Positions 7,767 to 17,053 of a DNA stretch of 40,453 nt are shown piece by piece (within the stretch, counting starts at the first letter, position 1; each line of letters starts with the position of its first letter). Both the position numbers and the translations under genes were made by a program. The DNA is taken from contig NZ_JAFMST010000019.1 in the NCBI RefSeq assembly GCF_017916275.1, forward strand, positions 1 to 40,453, read 5' to 3'. Origin of the DNA: Rubellimicrobium arenae (lineage in GTDB: Bacteria; Pseudomonadota; Alphaproteobacteria; Rhodobacterales; Rhodobacteraceae). The notes beneath the pieces are model-generated. The model ran no database searches. It saw only the letters and a list, made by a program, of their open reading frames with translations, and was not told the origin of the DNA.

Positions 7767-9239
7767 ATGACCGTCGCTTCCGTCCGCGGCCTGAACCCGG
7801 ACTTCTCCGACCCCGCCCTGCACGCCGAGGGCCAGTACATCGGCGGCCGCTGGCTGCCCGGCGGCGGCATCCCCGTCGTCGACCCCTCGACCGGCGCCAT
7901 CCTCGCCGAGGTGCCCGACGCCTCGGTCGAGCAGGGCCTCGCCGCCGTGGACGCCGCCCACGCCGCCGCGGCGTCCTGGCGCGCGACGCCCGCCCGCCAG
8001 CGCTCCGAGATCCTGCGACGCTGGTTCGACCTGATGAAGGAGCACGCCGAGGAACTGGCCGTCCTCATCTCGCGCGAGAACGGCAAGGCGCTGGCCGACG
8101 CACGGGGCGAGGTCGCCTATGCGGCCGAGTTCTTCCGCTGGTACGCCGAGGAGGCGACGCGCATCCCCGGCGAGTTCCGCACCGCGCCCTCCGGCGCGCA
8201 GCGCATCCTCGTGGACCACGAACCCATCGGCATCGCGCTCCTCATCACCCCGTGGAACTTCCCGGCCGCCATGGCAACGCGCAAGATCGGCCCTGCCCTC
8301 GCTGCCGGCTGCACGGTCATCCTGAAGCCCGCGAGCGAGACCCCCCTCACCGCCTTCGCCATGGCGCGGCTGGGCGAGGAGGCCGGCGTGCCGCCCGGCG
8401 TGGTGAACGTGCTGACGACCACGCGGCCCGGCCCTGTCGTGTCCGCCATCCTGGCCGACCCGCGCGTGCGAAAGCTGTCCTTCACCGGCTCCACGCCTGT
8501 CGGGCGGGGGCTGCTCGCCGAGGCCGCAAAATCGGTCGTGAGCTGCTCCATGGAGCTCGGCGGCAACGCGCCGTTCCTTGTCTTCGATGATGCCGACCTC
8601 GACGCCGCGCTCGACGGGGCGATGGTGGCCAAGATGCGCAACGCGGGCGAGGCCTGCACCGCCGCGAACCGCTTCTATGTCCAGGACGGCATCCACGACG
8701 CCTTCGTGGAGGGGCTGACCCGGCGCATGGCGGCGCTGAAGGTCGGCCCGGGGACGGACCCCGCGACCCAGTGCGGCCCCATGATCACCCGGAAGGCCGT
8801 GCAGAAGATCGACCGCCTCGTGTCGGACGCGGTCGCGCAGGGCGCGCGGGTCCGGACGGGCGGCGTGACGCTTGGCGGTGACGGCTTCTTCTATCCGCCC
8901 ACGGTCCTCGACCACGTGCCCCGGGACGCGGAGATTGCCCGCGAGGAGATTTTCGGCCCCGTGGCGGCGATCTACCGCGTCGCCGACGAAGCCGAGGCGA
9001 TCCAGCTTGCCAACGCGACCGAATACGGCCTCGCGGCCTATGTCTACACATCGGACCTCGCCCGCGCGCTGCGGGTGGGCCGGTCGCTCGAAAGCGGCAT
9101 GGTGGCGCTCAACCGGGGCCTGATGTCGGACCCGGCCGCCCCCTTCGGCGGGGTCAAGGAAAGCGGGCTCGGACGCGAGGGCGGCACGACCGGCATTCTC
9201 GAATTCATGGAAGCGAAGTATTACGCCCTGGAGTTCTGA
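7767..9239 (+). CDS. NAD(P)-dependent aldehyde dehydrogenase (succinate-semialdehyde dehydrogenase-like)
   Basis: A 490-residue ALDH superfamily enzyme of the GabD/SSADH group. Visible motifs are TPWNFPAAMATRK, the nucleotide loop FTGSTPVGR, the general-base motif MELGGNAP, the catalytic cysteine in NAGEACTAANR and EEIFGPVA. It oxidises an aldehyde, plausibly the product of the Fe-alcohol dehydrogenase encoded upstream, to the acid. The ATG at 7767 follows AGGAGG; an in-frame ATG at 7746 overlaps the previous stop but lacks a ribosome site. Succinate semialdehyde is only one candidate substrate. Confidence 0.92.
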   Translation: MTVASVRGLNPDFSDPALHAEGQYIGGRWLPGGGIPVVDPSTGAILAEVPDASVEQGLAAVDAAHAAAASWRATPARQRSEILRRWFDLMKEHAEELAVLISRENGKALADARGEVAYAAEFFRWYAEEATRIPGEFRTAPSGAQRILVDHEPIGIALLITPWNFPAAMATRKIGPALAAGCTVILKPASETPLTAFAMARLGEEAGVPPGVVNVLTTTRPGPVVSAILADPRVRKLSFTGSTPVGRGLLAEAAKSVVSCSMELGGNAPFLVFDDADLDAALDGAMVAKMRNAGEACTAANRFYVQDGIHDAFVEGLTRRMAALKVGPGTDPATQCGPMITRKAVQKIDRLVSDAVAQGARVRTGGVTLGGDGFFYPPTVLDHVPRDAEIAREEIFGPVAAIYRVADEAEAIQLANATEYGLAAYVYTSDLARALRVGRSLESGMVALNRGLMSDPAAPFGGVKESGLGREGGTTGILEFMEAKYYALEF

Positions 9240-9267
9240 GCTAGCCTTCGGGGCGGGGAGGATGTGG

Positions 9268-10104
9268 ATGGACGGTCGCGACCCTTACCGGATCAGGGAC
9301 TTCGTGCCCGGCTTTGATGCGATCTCTGCCGAGATCGCGGCGCGCAGCCGGAGCCTGACCGCCCGTGCCACGGTGCGGGCCGACCTCGCCTACGGGGAGG
9401 GCCCGCGCGAGACGCTGGACCTGATCCTGCCGCCCGCCCCGACCGCCGGGGCACCGCTCCATGTGTTCGTGCATGGGGGTTACTGGCGCTCGGGCGAGAA
9501 GGAGGCCTATCGCTGCGTGGCCGCACCGGTGCTGGCCGCAGGCGGGATCGCTGCCGTGGTCGAGTACGACCTCATGCCCGGCACGCGTCTTGCGATCCTT
9601 GTCGGGCAGGTGCGTCGCGCGGTCCATTGGCTGCAGCGCCACGCAGCCGGGATCGGGGCCGATCCCGACCGCATCACCGTCAGCGGCCATTCGGCGGGGG
9701 CCCATCTGGCCTCCTATCTCGCGGCCGCAGGCCCACAAGAAACGCCGCCGGACCTGCCCCGGCTCCGGGGGCTGCTGCTGGTCAGCGGGATCTACGACCT
9801 GTCCGGCATCCCGGCGAGCTTCCTCAAGGACGAGGCGCGGATGACGCCCGAGGAGGCTGCGGCTTGGTCCCCGGTCACATCGCGCCAGATGTCCTCCCCG
9901 CCACGGACCTTCATCGTCGGCGGGGAGGAGACCCAGCCGTTCCATGACCAGGCCGGCCGGCTGCACAGGCTGCTTCGCGCCCAAGGCTCGGAGAGTGAGT
10001 TGCGGACCGAGCCGAACCTCAACCACATGAACGTCGTCCTGGACCTCGCCGATCCCAAGCAGCCGCTGGGACGGCATCTCGCGGATCTGGTCGAAGGGTC
10101 TTAG
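9268..10104 (+). CDS. Alpha/beta hydrolase (arylformamidase-like)
   Basis: A 278-residue alpha/beta hydrolase. The oxyanion motif HGGYW (residues 69-73) and nucleophile elbow GHSAG (Ser142) match the kynurenine formamidase/carboxylesterase group; an acidic residue in the VGGEET region and the His of LNHMN near the end would complete the triad. The start at 9268 is preferred because GGGGAGG sits 6 nt upstream; an ATG at 9262 directly abuts that site. As the last gene of the rightward operon it may open a lactone, ester or amide in the pathway. No kynurenine genes are nearby, so tryptophan catabolism is not supported. Confidence 0.85.
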   Translation: MDGRDPYRIRDFVPGFDAISAEIAARSRSLTARATVRADLAYGEGPRETLDLILPPAPTAGAPLHVFVHGGYWRSGEKEAYRCVAAPVLAAGGIAAVVEYDLMPGTRLAILVGQVRRAVHWLQRHAAGIGADPDRITVSGHSAGAHLASYLAAAGPQETPPDLPRLRGLLLVSGIYDLSGIPASFLKDEARMTPEEAAAWSPVTSRQMSSPPRTFIVGGEETQPFHDQAGRLHRLLRAQGSESELRTEPNLNHMNVVLDLADPKQPLGRHLADLVEGS

Positions 10105-10293
10105 GCGGCGGCCCCACCATTTCGGATCAGCCAACAGGCAAGGTGGCCCTTCCCCCAAGCTGGGTCGAGTTCTGTCGAGGTCTTCAGCTGAGATGACCTG
10201 CCAGCTGAATGTGGGCCACCGGGCTAGCCTTTCCCTGAGGGTTGTGCGGCCAAGGGAACCATGTGCCCCGGACCGATCTGCGGATGATCAAGG

Positions 10294-10346
10294 GTGCTGT
10301 CGGACAGCTACGAACCAGTCCCAGTTCGGCGCGGGCGCCTGATCTC
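10294..10346. repeat. Diverged intergenic repeat, copy 1
   Basis: The stretch starting GTGCTGTCGGAC and ending GATCTC aligns along its length with 20740-20793 (GTGCTGTCAGAC ... GATCTC), with one or two small indels. Both copies are in gene-poor gaps and in the same orientation. Confidence 0.45.
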
Positions 10347-10450
10347 AGGCGGCACAAATCGCCCGGCACCCAGCGAGAGCGATGTCACGCGCAGCTTTTT
10401 GGGTATCTCGACGGATCTGTCAGACTCAACGGTAGCATCCGCTCCGTTCC

Positions 10451-10503
10451 GCCCTGCCCTTCATCCGTCCGGACATTGGATCAGCGTTGCGCGGCTCAAG
10501 GCC
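10451..10503. repeat. Diverged intergenic repeat, second type
   Basis: GCCCTGCCC at the left, then 10471-10503, match 18500-18508 and 18518-18550; the 33-bp core agrees at 27 of 33 positions around TGGATCAGCGT. Both copies are intergenic and have the same orientation. Confidence 0.5.
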
Positions 10504-10773
10504 AAGGCTAGCGGCACGAGGCCCAGTGCCGAGATGGGGCGTGCTTGGCCGGCATCAGCAGTGTCGCAGGCCCGCTGCCCCGCTCGATCCTCGTCACCCT
10601 GGCAACATCCCTTCCGGCTTCGACGAGTCTGGACGTTGCGGCGCGACTGTCGCAAGCGTCGCGGAGTAGCGGCTCCACGATTAACTGCCCGTTACGATTG
10701 CAGTCGCCCACCACGCCAATGAGCCTACCTCCGAAGGCAAAACTCTGATGCAGCGTCCAAGTCGGATGGTCCG

Positions 10774-12108
10774 GTGAACTCCCGCCAGATTACTCATCCA
10801 GTTCGCGTGATCCCGCTCACCCTGTTGGGCGCCATCGTCGTGGGCACGCTTCTGCTGCTCCTGCCCGTTGCAGCCTCGGGGGACGGCGCAACGCCGTTCA
10901 TCACGGCGCTCTTCACTGCGACGTCCGCGATCTGCATCACAGGGTTGGTCGTGGTCGACACGCCGACCTACTGGTCCGCCTTCGGCCAAGCCGTGATCCT
11001 GGGGATGATACAGGTAGGTGGCTTTGGCATCATGACCGGGGCGACGCTACTGGGGCTTCTAATCAGTCGACGGCTTCGCCTCACGCAGCGGCGCATCCTG
11101 CAGGCCGAGACCCGCAGCCTCACCCCGGCGGACGTGCGGAGCGTGATCCACGTGGTCCTGGCTGTCACGCTGACGGTGGAGGCGATCGTTGCCGCCATCC
11201 TGACGCTGCGCTTTCATCTGAGCTACGGCGAGCCCTGGGCTCGTGCGGCCTGGAGCGGTCTTTTCCACTCGGTATCGGCCTTCAACAACGCAGGTTTCGC
11301 GCTTCACTCCGATAGTCTGACCCGGTTCGCGCTCGATCCCGTCGTTCTCGTGCCGATCATGGCAGCCGTGGTGGTCAGCGGGCTGGGGTTTCCGGTGCTC
11401 CACGAACTGCACGAGGAGTGGCGGAGGCCTGGGCTCTGGTCGGTCCATGCCAAGATCACGATACTAGGAACCGTCATCCTCCTCGTGGGGGGCTTCCTTG
11501 CCTTCCTGGCGTTCGAGTGGACCAACAGGCGGACCCTGGGTCAGCTGCCGTTTGGGGGACGTCTGCTCAACGCCATGTTCCATTCCGTCATGACCCGGAG
11601 TGGAGGATTCAACACCTTCGACACGCGCGCGCTGCGCTCCGAGAGCCTGTTGCTCAGCGACATGCTGATGTTCATCGGAGGCGGCAGCGCCGGCACGGCG
11701 GGGGGCATCAAGATTACGACCTTCTTCCTTTTGGGCTTCGTCGTCTGGGCCGAGGTCCGGGGGCATTCAGACGCATCGGCCTTCAAGAGGCGCATCAGCA
11801 CCGAAGTCCAGCGTCAGGCGCTGACCGTGGTGCTCCTGGCCACCGCCATCGTGAGCCTGGCGACCCTGGCGCTGCTGTTCATGACATCCTTCCCTCTCGA
11901 CCTGATCCTGTTCGAGGTCCTTTCCGCGGCGGCCACGGTGGGCCTGTCCACTGGCATCACGGACGAGCTTCCATCCGGCGGGCAGTTCATCCTTGTCCTG
12001 TTGATGTATGTGGGTCGCGTCGGCACCATCACCGCCGCCGCTGGTCTGGCCCTGCGCCCGCGTCAGCGCCTTTACCGCTATCCCGAGGAGCGTCCCATTG
12101 TTGGGTAA
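10774..12108 (+). CDS. ktrB: KtrB/TrkH-type potassium channel subunit
   Basis: A 444-residue membrane protein of the TrkH/KtrB superfamily, at the typical KtrB length. The four pore-loop repeats with selectivity-filter glycines are visible as TSAICITGL, SAFNNAGF, TRSGGFNTF and ATVGLSTGI, separated by pairs of hydrophobic helices. It forms the K+ (often Na+-coupled) permeation path in the inner membrane. The start is a GTG at 10774; the ATGs upstream are out of frame and no strong ribosome site is seen. It overlaps the KtrA gene, as in other ktr operons. Confidence 0.92.
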   Translation: MNSRQITHPVRVIPLTLLGAIVVGTLLLLLPVAASGDGATPFITALFTATSAICITGLVVVDTPTYWSAFGQAVILGMIQVGGFGIMTGATLLGLLISRRLRLTQRRILQAETRSLTPADVRSVIHVVLAVTLTVEAIVAAILTLRFHLSYGEPWARAAWSGLFHSVSAFNNAGFALHSDSLTRFALDPVVLVPIMAAVVVSGLGFPVLHELHEEWRRPGLWSVHAKITILGTVILLVGGFLAFLAFEWTNRRTLGQLPFGGRLLNAMFHSVMTRSGGFNTFDTRALRSESLLLSDMLMFIGGGSAGTAGGIKITTFFLLGFVVWAEVRGHSDASAFKRRISTEVQRQALTVVLLATAIVSLATLALLFMTSFPLDLILFEVLSAAATVGLSTGITDELPSGGQFILVLLMYVGRVGTITAAAGLALRPRQRLYRYPEERPIVG

Positions 12109-12772
12109 GGTCTTCATCCCGCGCGGCGACAGCGTTGTCGTCATCGGCCTTGGCCGGTTCGGCGGCGCGGTCGCCGAGTCCCTGGCGCGGCTCGGCCACG
12201 ATGTTCTCGGCATCGACGAGAACGCCGCGCTGGTTCAAACCTGGAGCGACCAGCTGGCCCATGTGGTCCAGGCCGACACCAGCAACGCCGAGGTCCTGCG
12301 CCAGCTTGGCGTGCAGGACTTCCAGCACGCCGTCGTCGGCATCGGCACGGACATCGAAGCGAGCGTCCTGACCACCTTGGCGCTGAGCGAGTTGGGCGTG
12401 CCGGACATCTGGGCCAAGGCCAGCACGCGCAATCACGGCCGCATCCTGGAACGCACCGGCGCTCACCATGTGGTCTTTCCCGAATCCGCCATGGGCGAGC
12501 GGGTGGCGCATCTCGTGACCGGCAAGATGATCGACTTCATGGAATTCGAGGACGGGTTCGCGATCGTGAAGACCTGCACGCCCAAGGAGGCCGTGGGTCG
12601 CCCCCTGGCCGAATCCAGGTTGCGGAGTCGCTATGGGGTCACCGTAGTCGGCGTGAAGCGGCCCAGAGCCGACTTCACCTATGCCGTCCCGGAAACCGTG
12701 CCGGAGCAAGGGGACCTCCTGATCGTCTCGGGCCCGGTACGCGAAGTCGAGCGGTTTGCGGCGCTCCCGTAG
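12098..12772 (+). CDS. ktrA: KtrA/TrkA-type RCK regulatory subunit
   Basis: A 224-residue cytoplasmic protein with an N-terminal RCK_N Rossmann domain (VVIGLGRFGGAVAE, then acidic GIDEN at the end of strand 2) and a C-terminal RCK_C domain from about residue 140. It binds nucleotides and gates the KtrB channel as an octameric ring. The start is inferred as TTG at 12098, 7 nt after GAGGAG and overlapping the ktrB stop by 11 bp; this gives the usual KtrA length. A second TTG follows at 12101. Confidence 0.9.
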   Translation: MLGKVFIPRGDSVVVIGLGRFGGAVAESLARLGHDVLGIDENAALVQTWSDQLAHVVQADTSNAEVLRQLGVQDFQHAVVGIGTDIEASVLTTLALSELGVPDIWAKASTRNHGRILERTGAHHVVFPESAMGERVAHLVTGKMIDFMEFEDGFAIVKTCTPKEAVGRPLAESRLRSRYGVTVVGVKRPRADFTYAVPETVPEQGDLLIVSGPVREVERFAALP

Positions 12773-12843
12773 GGCGGACGTTCCGACATCGGCGGATTGC
12801 GGATGTGGGCCCGGTGCCGCTGACGCGGCGCTCCTGCGTCTAA

Positions 12844-13402
12844 CCCATCTTGGGAGAGTGGACCTGAGGACGGCCGGGACATGTGATCGACATCCTGGCC
12901 ATTCCCGCCACGATATTCGGGCTGGCGACGTCTCTGGGCATCGGCGCCCAGCAGGTCGCGGGTGGGCTCGACGATCTCTTTCGCCTCCCCTCCTCGAACC
13001 CGGCGCTGGCGGTCGTCATCCTTGTGATTACGGCCATCGCCTTGGCCTCCGGCGCAGGAGGCCGCGCTGGAGCCGAAGCTCTTTGCCATGCTGACCCGGT
13101 TGTCGCTGACCTTCCTGAGTTCCCTGGTCGGCATCGTGCTCGTGGTGGTGTTCTTCGTCACCTCCTCGGATTCGGGCTCCCTGGTGCTCGACGCCATCGC
13201 GGCCGGAGGCAAGGTGAACGCGCCCATTCCGCAGAGGGTGTTCTGGGTCACGTTCGGCCGGCTTGGGGCCATTGCGCTGCTTCTGGGCGGGGGACTCGCG
13301 GGATTGCAGGCCATGGCTGTTTCGACGGGTTTCCCGTCCCCGGTGGTCCTGCTGGGCGCGTGCTATGCCATCCGGCGCGGGCTGCTGAACGAGCCCCGAT
13401 GA
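12844..13402 (+). pseudogene. Remnant of a BCCT-family betaine/choline transporter
   Basis: Two pieces of a BCCT transporter are recognisable. The first (12844-13050) reads PILGEWT, an in-frame TGA at 12865, then GRPGHVIDILA and the helix IFGLATSLGIGAQQVAGGL. The second, in another frame from about 13052, includes the family-diagnostic FFVTSSDSGSLVLDA and then PIPQRVFW and AIALLLGGGL. The N-terminus and some 200-250 central residues are missing. Intact members take up glycine betaine, choline or carnitine for osmoprotection. A fragment from the ATG at 13088 (104 aa) might still be translated but cannot transport. Confidence 0.85.
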
Positions 13403-13595
13403 GAGCCGAACCTTACAGCTTCGACCGGGTGTAGACCCGACGGGTCGGGGTCACCCCTTCCCGGGCGACATGTTCGACGACCTGCGGCTTCAACTCGTCC
13501 CAACCTTGCCAGCAGTGCCGGTCATCTGACCGACAGGCGGAATCCGCCGAGCCCTGACGTGGGCTCGCGGGAAGCAAACATGGCCTCCCATGCGC

Positions 13596-14546
13596 TCAGC
13601 GGGCGTTCCGGGGACCGGCCAGCGCCAGCACCAGGATGATGACGACCCCCTGCACGATATCCTGTGCTCCCAGGGGCAGGCCCGCGATCTGCATGGTGGC
13701 GACGATGAGAACCAGGAGAAGCGCCCCGAACAGGGTGCCCGCCGGCACCGCCGAGCCGCCCGCGATGAGGGTGCCGCCCAGCACCACGGCCCCGACGGTC
13801 TGGAGGAGGTAGGGTGTCCCCATCTCGAGGAAGGCCCCTCCCGCATAGGCCGAGAGGAGCATGCCGGTGATCCCGGCAAGCATCGCGCTTGCGAGAAAGG
13901 CGAGCGCGGTGGTGCGCCCCACCGGAACCCCTGCAAGGCGCGCCGCACCCCAGTTCTGGCCAGTGGCGGAGAGCTGCCAGCCATAGGCAAGCCGCGCCAG
14001 CACCCAGGCGGCGACAACAGTGGCCGCCAGGGCCAGCAGCGCCACCACGGGCACGCCACCGACCCGGTTGGTGGCCAGCCAGGCGAGCGTCTCGGCCGTG
14101 CCCGAGGACTTGACCTGCCGGTTCACCAGCAGCGTCACGGTGGCGAGCATGTAGCCCGTCGCCAGCGTCGCGATGATCGCAGGGATCCGCAGCAGCACCA
14201 CCAGGATGGCGTTCAGGCCGCCGGTCAGCAGCGCCACGGCTGTCACTGCCGCGACCGCAAGCGGCACGTTGGCGTCCTGCCCGCCCGAGACGGTAACGGT
14301 GGCGAAGGCCGACAGGGTGATGACGCTCGGGATGGAGAGGTCGATATTCCCACGCCCGGTCGTCACCACGACCATCTGCCCCAGTGCGGCAATGAGCAGG
14401 AAGGCGGCCGAGGTGGCGACCCCCGTCAGCGCGTGCAGGCTGATGCTCTGGGTGAGCCCGCTGAGGACCGTCCAAAGGATCACCACGCCCAGAGCCGCCC
14501 AGATCCAGCGATGCCGCCCGGCGAACCGCATCAAGTCAGGCCGCAT
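13596..14546 (-). CDS. CUT2 ABC transporter permease (second subunit)
   Basis: A 316-residue permease of the BPD_transp_2 family. The block GRGNIDLSIPSVITLSA is a variant of the family's GxxDLSVG motif; GVPVGRTTALAFL and GGTLIAGGSAVPAGTLFG follow. The ATG at 14546 is preceded by GGGAGG and overlaps the stop of the fused ATPase-permease gene by 11 bp. Because the upstream gene already carries one permease domain, this protein probably forms a heterodimeric channel with it, as LsrC/LsrD do for autoinducer-2. The ligand is unknown. Confidence 0.9.
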   Translation of the reverse strand: MRPDLMRFAGRHRWIWAALGVVILWTVLSGLTQSISLHALTGVATSAAFLLIAALGQMVVVTTGRGNIDLSIPSVITLSAFATVTVSGGQDANVPLAVAAVTAVALLTGGLNAILVVLLRIPAIIATLATGYMLATVTLLVNRQVKSSGTAETLAWLATNRVGGVPVVALLALAATVVAAWVLARLAYGWQLSATGQNWGAARLAGVPVGRTTALAFLASAMLAGITGMLLSAYAGGAFLEMGTPYLLQTVGAVVLGGTLIAGGSAVPAGTLFGALLLVLIVATMQIAGLPLGAQDIVQGVVIILVLALAGPRNAR

Positions 14547-16998
14547 CGGACCGCCTCCCCCCCAGAGCCGTTCGAAGCCCGAGGATCGCAATGAGAAGGC
14601 TTCCCTGCACCAGTGCGTTGAAGTCCGTCCCCACCCCCAGCATGGCGAGCGCCGCCCCGATCAGGGCCAAAGTGACGGCTCCGGCCACCACGCCCGGCGG
14701 GTTGATGCGCCCGCCCAGGAGCGCACAGCCGCCCACCACGATTCCCGCGACGCTGAGCAGGGTGTAGGATCCACCCACCCGCACGTCGCTCGCCCCGTTC
14801 ATGGCGGTGAGATAAAGCCCCGCGGCCATGGCGAAGGCCCCCGCAATCACGTAGCGGCAGACCGAATAGCGCAGCGGCGACCAACCCAGCCGCGCGAGCG
14901 CGTCGGGCGCCGCGCCGAACCCCCGGAGCACCACGCCCAGCGGAGAGCGGTCGATGAGCAGCGCCACCGCGCCCGCCGCAAGGATGAGCGCAAGAGGCGC
15001 AGGCAGGCCCGGAATCTGCCAGTCGAAGGCGGCGCCCAGCCAGTCCGGCGCGCTTCCCCCCGGTGAAGGCTGAATGGTCCGCCCCACGCCCAACCAGATG
15101 AAGGAGGCGCCCAGCGTCGCCACGATGGCCGGGATGCCCCGCGTGCGGATCAGGACCGCCAGGAACGCATAGCCCCCCAGGCCTGCCGCCAGCGCTAGCC
15201 CCCCGAAGAACGGCGCGGTCACGAGGACCGTGGCGCTCAGCACGTTGACCATGCTGACGAAGTTGCCGACGCTAAGGTCCACCTCGCTGCCGCCCACGAT
15301 GAACATCTGCGCCAGCGCCACCAGAACCAGCGTCACCGCCGGCCCAAGCAGGAGCTGCATCCCAAAGCCTGACAGCACCAGCGGATTGATCCAGGCCATG
15401 AGCCCCACGAGCAACGCGAGCCCGAGGAAAGGGATGGCGCCGAAGACCCGCTCCGACGGCGCGGCTGCCTGTCGTCGGGCTGGGCTGGTTCCGTCCGGGG
15501 TCGCGAAGCTTTGCGCGATGATCGCCTCCTCGGTGATGGCCGCGCCCCGCAGGTCGGCGACGATCCGGCCATGGCTCAGCACGAGGACCCGGTCGCATTC
15601 GAGGAACTCGGCATCCTCGGTCGAATGCCAGACCGCCAGCCGCCCTTCGGAGGCGACCTGCCGCAACACCCGGTAGAAGTCGCGCTTGGCGCCGATGTCC
15701 ACGCCGCGTGTCGGGTCGTCCAGGAGAACGATCGGGCTCGCGTCCACCAGGCCACGGGCAATCAGCGCCTTCTGCTGGTTGCCCCCTGAAAGGTCGAGGA
15801 TGCCGTCGTCCAGCCGCTCGGGCGCGAGGGAGAGGCGTTCGGCCCATTGCCGCGCCGCTGCGGCCTCGGCCTCGGGACGAACGGCACGCAGGGGCGGCGC
15901 GGCGGCGACACGACCGAGGACGATGTTTCGCAGCACGCTCCACAGCGGCAGGACGCCCTCGGCCTTGCGGTCGCCCGACACGAAGCTCGCGCGGCCCCGC
16001 CGCTCGACCTCGCTGGCGCCGCGCCCGTCCGCCTCCCGGATGCGCCGCAGGAGCGTCTTCTGCCCGCCGCCTTCGAGCCCCGCGAGCCCCACGACCTCGC
16101 CTGCCCGCAACTCCACCTCGTGCCCGAGCGCCGAGGTGAGCGCGCCACCCAGCCGGACGAGGATCGGCCCCTCGGCTCCGGACGGGGCGGGAGGTGCGAC
16201 CTCGGCCAGCGCCGCACGTCCGCCGACGGCAGCCATGAGGTCAGGCAGGGTCATCTCCTCACGCGGCGCGTCCGCCACCACGGCGCCGTTCCTCATGACC
16301 ACGACCCGGTCCGAGACGGCGAGCACCTCGGGCAGCTTGTGGCTGATGAAGATGACGGCGAGCCCCTGCGCGGCCCGCGCCGCCACATGGGCGTGGAGCG
16401 CGCGCGCCGCCTCGGAGGACAGCGACGAGGTCGGCTCATCGAGGATGAGGAGCCGCAGGGCCGGGTCGCCGGCCGCCCGCGCGATCTCCAGCATCTGCTG
16501 CTCGGCCAGATCGAGCCGCCCGACGCGCTGGTCGGCGTCGATCCGCGCGTCCGGGAACACGGCGGCGAGCCCCTCCCGCACCATCCGGCGGTAGGGACCG
16601 AGCCAAAAGGCCGGCGCGCGGGTCCTGGGCCGCTCCAGGTACATGTTCTCGGCCGCCGTCAGGTTGGGGCAGAGCGAGAGTTCCTGGTGAACGATCCGGA
16701 GGCCGAGCCGCTGCGCCGCACGCGGGCCGTAGCGGTCCCAAGCCACCTCCGTTCCGTCCACGACCAGGCGCCCGGCGTCGGGCACCGCGCCCCCCGTGAG
16801 CACGCGCATCAGCGTGCTCTTGCCCGCGCCGTTCGCGCCGACGAGCCCCACCACCTCGCCCGGCGCGATGGAGAAGGTCACCTCGCGATTCGCGCGCGTG
16901 GGGCCGTACGACTTCGAGATCCCCTCGAGCCGCAGTAACGCGGGCCGCGACGGGGCGTCGGCACGGGCCGCGAGAGGCGTGGCGTTCATTTCGTTCAT
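14536..16998 (-). CDS. Fused ABC transporter ATPase-permease (RbsA-RbsC type)
   Basis: An unusual 820-residue fusion. Residues about 15-500 form a two-domain sugar ATPase: Walker A GANGAGKST (55-63), Walker B LLILDEPTSS, then a second domain with degenerate P-loop GLEGGGQKT, SGGNQQKALIA and LLDDPTRGVDIGAK. From about residue 518 a complete permease follows, with about 8 hydrophobic segments, VGGSEVDLSVGNFVSM and GGCALLGGRINPPGVVAG. The first-domain signature motif is degenerate (LDLAEQQMLEIA), which is common in this family. ATG 16998 is chosen with weak AGGCGG upstream; 17034 is an alternative. The frame is open throughout, so this is a real fusion rather than a merged call. Confidence 0.9.
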   Translation of the reverse strand: MNEMNATPLAARADAPSRPALLRLEGISKSYGPTRANREVTFSIAPGEVVGLVGANGAGKSTLMRVLTGGAVPDAGRLVVDGTEVAWDRYGPRAAQRLGLRIVHQELSLCPNLTAAENMYLERPRTRAPAFWLGPYRRMVREGLAAVFPDARIDADQRVGRLDLAEQQMLEIARAAGDPALRLLILDEPTSSLSSEAARALHAHVAARAAQGLAVIFISHKLPEVLAVSDRVVVMRNGAVVADAPREEMTLPDLMAAVGGRAALAEVAPPAPSGAEGPILVRLGGALTSALGHEVELRAGEVVGLAGLEGGGQKTLLRRIREADGRGASEVERRGRASFVSGDRKAEGVLPLWSVLRNIVLGRVAAAPPLRAVRPEAEAAAARQWAERLSLAPERLDDGILDLSGGNQQKALIARGLVDASPIVLLDDPTRGVDIGAKRDFYRVLRQVASEGRLAVWHSTEDAEFLECDRVLVLSHGRIVADLRGAAITEEAIIAQSFATPDGTSPARRQAAAPSERVFGAIPFLGLALLVGLMAWINPLVLSGFGMQLLLGPAVTLVLVALAQMFIVGGSEVDLSVGNFVSMVNVLSATVLVTAPFFGGLALAAGLGGYAFLAVLIRTRGIPAIVATLGASFIWLGVGRTIQPSPGGSAPDWLGAAFDWQIPGLPAPLALILAAGAVALLIDRSPLGVVLRGFGAAPDALARLGWSPLRYSVCRYVIAGAFAMAAGLYLTAMNGASDVRVGGSYTLLSVAGIVVGGCALLGGRINPPGVVAGAVTLALIGAALAMLGVGTDFNALVQGSLLIAILGLRTALGGRRSDAA

Positions 16999-17053
16999 GT
17001 CGCCGCCTGGTCTCGCCACAGGGAGGACCGACACCGCGAGGCCGTGGCAGCGC

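Larger units (their letters stand above)
10105..10773. other. 669-bp gene-poor gap
   Basis: No protein with recognisable features was found on either strand. The short open frames here have no ribosome sites and look like chance frames in GC-rich DNA. The stretch carries two sequences with diverged copies elsewhere in the window (10294-10346 and 10451-10503). It may be remnants of a decayed mobile element or gene. Confidence 0.5.

Noticed and set aside
9268-10104. Assignment of the hydrolase as true kynurenine formamidase
   Set aside because: The HGGYW and GHSAG motifs fit, but there is no tryptophan-dioxygenase or kynureninase gene nearby and the operon context is different.
10242-10722. 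Short rightward frames of 89 and 142 codons in the gap before ktrB
   Set aside because: No ribosome sites, no recognisable domains, and they overlap each other; better explained as chance frames through repeat remnants.
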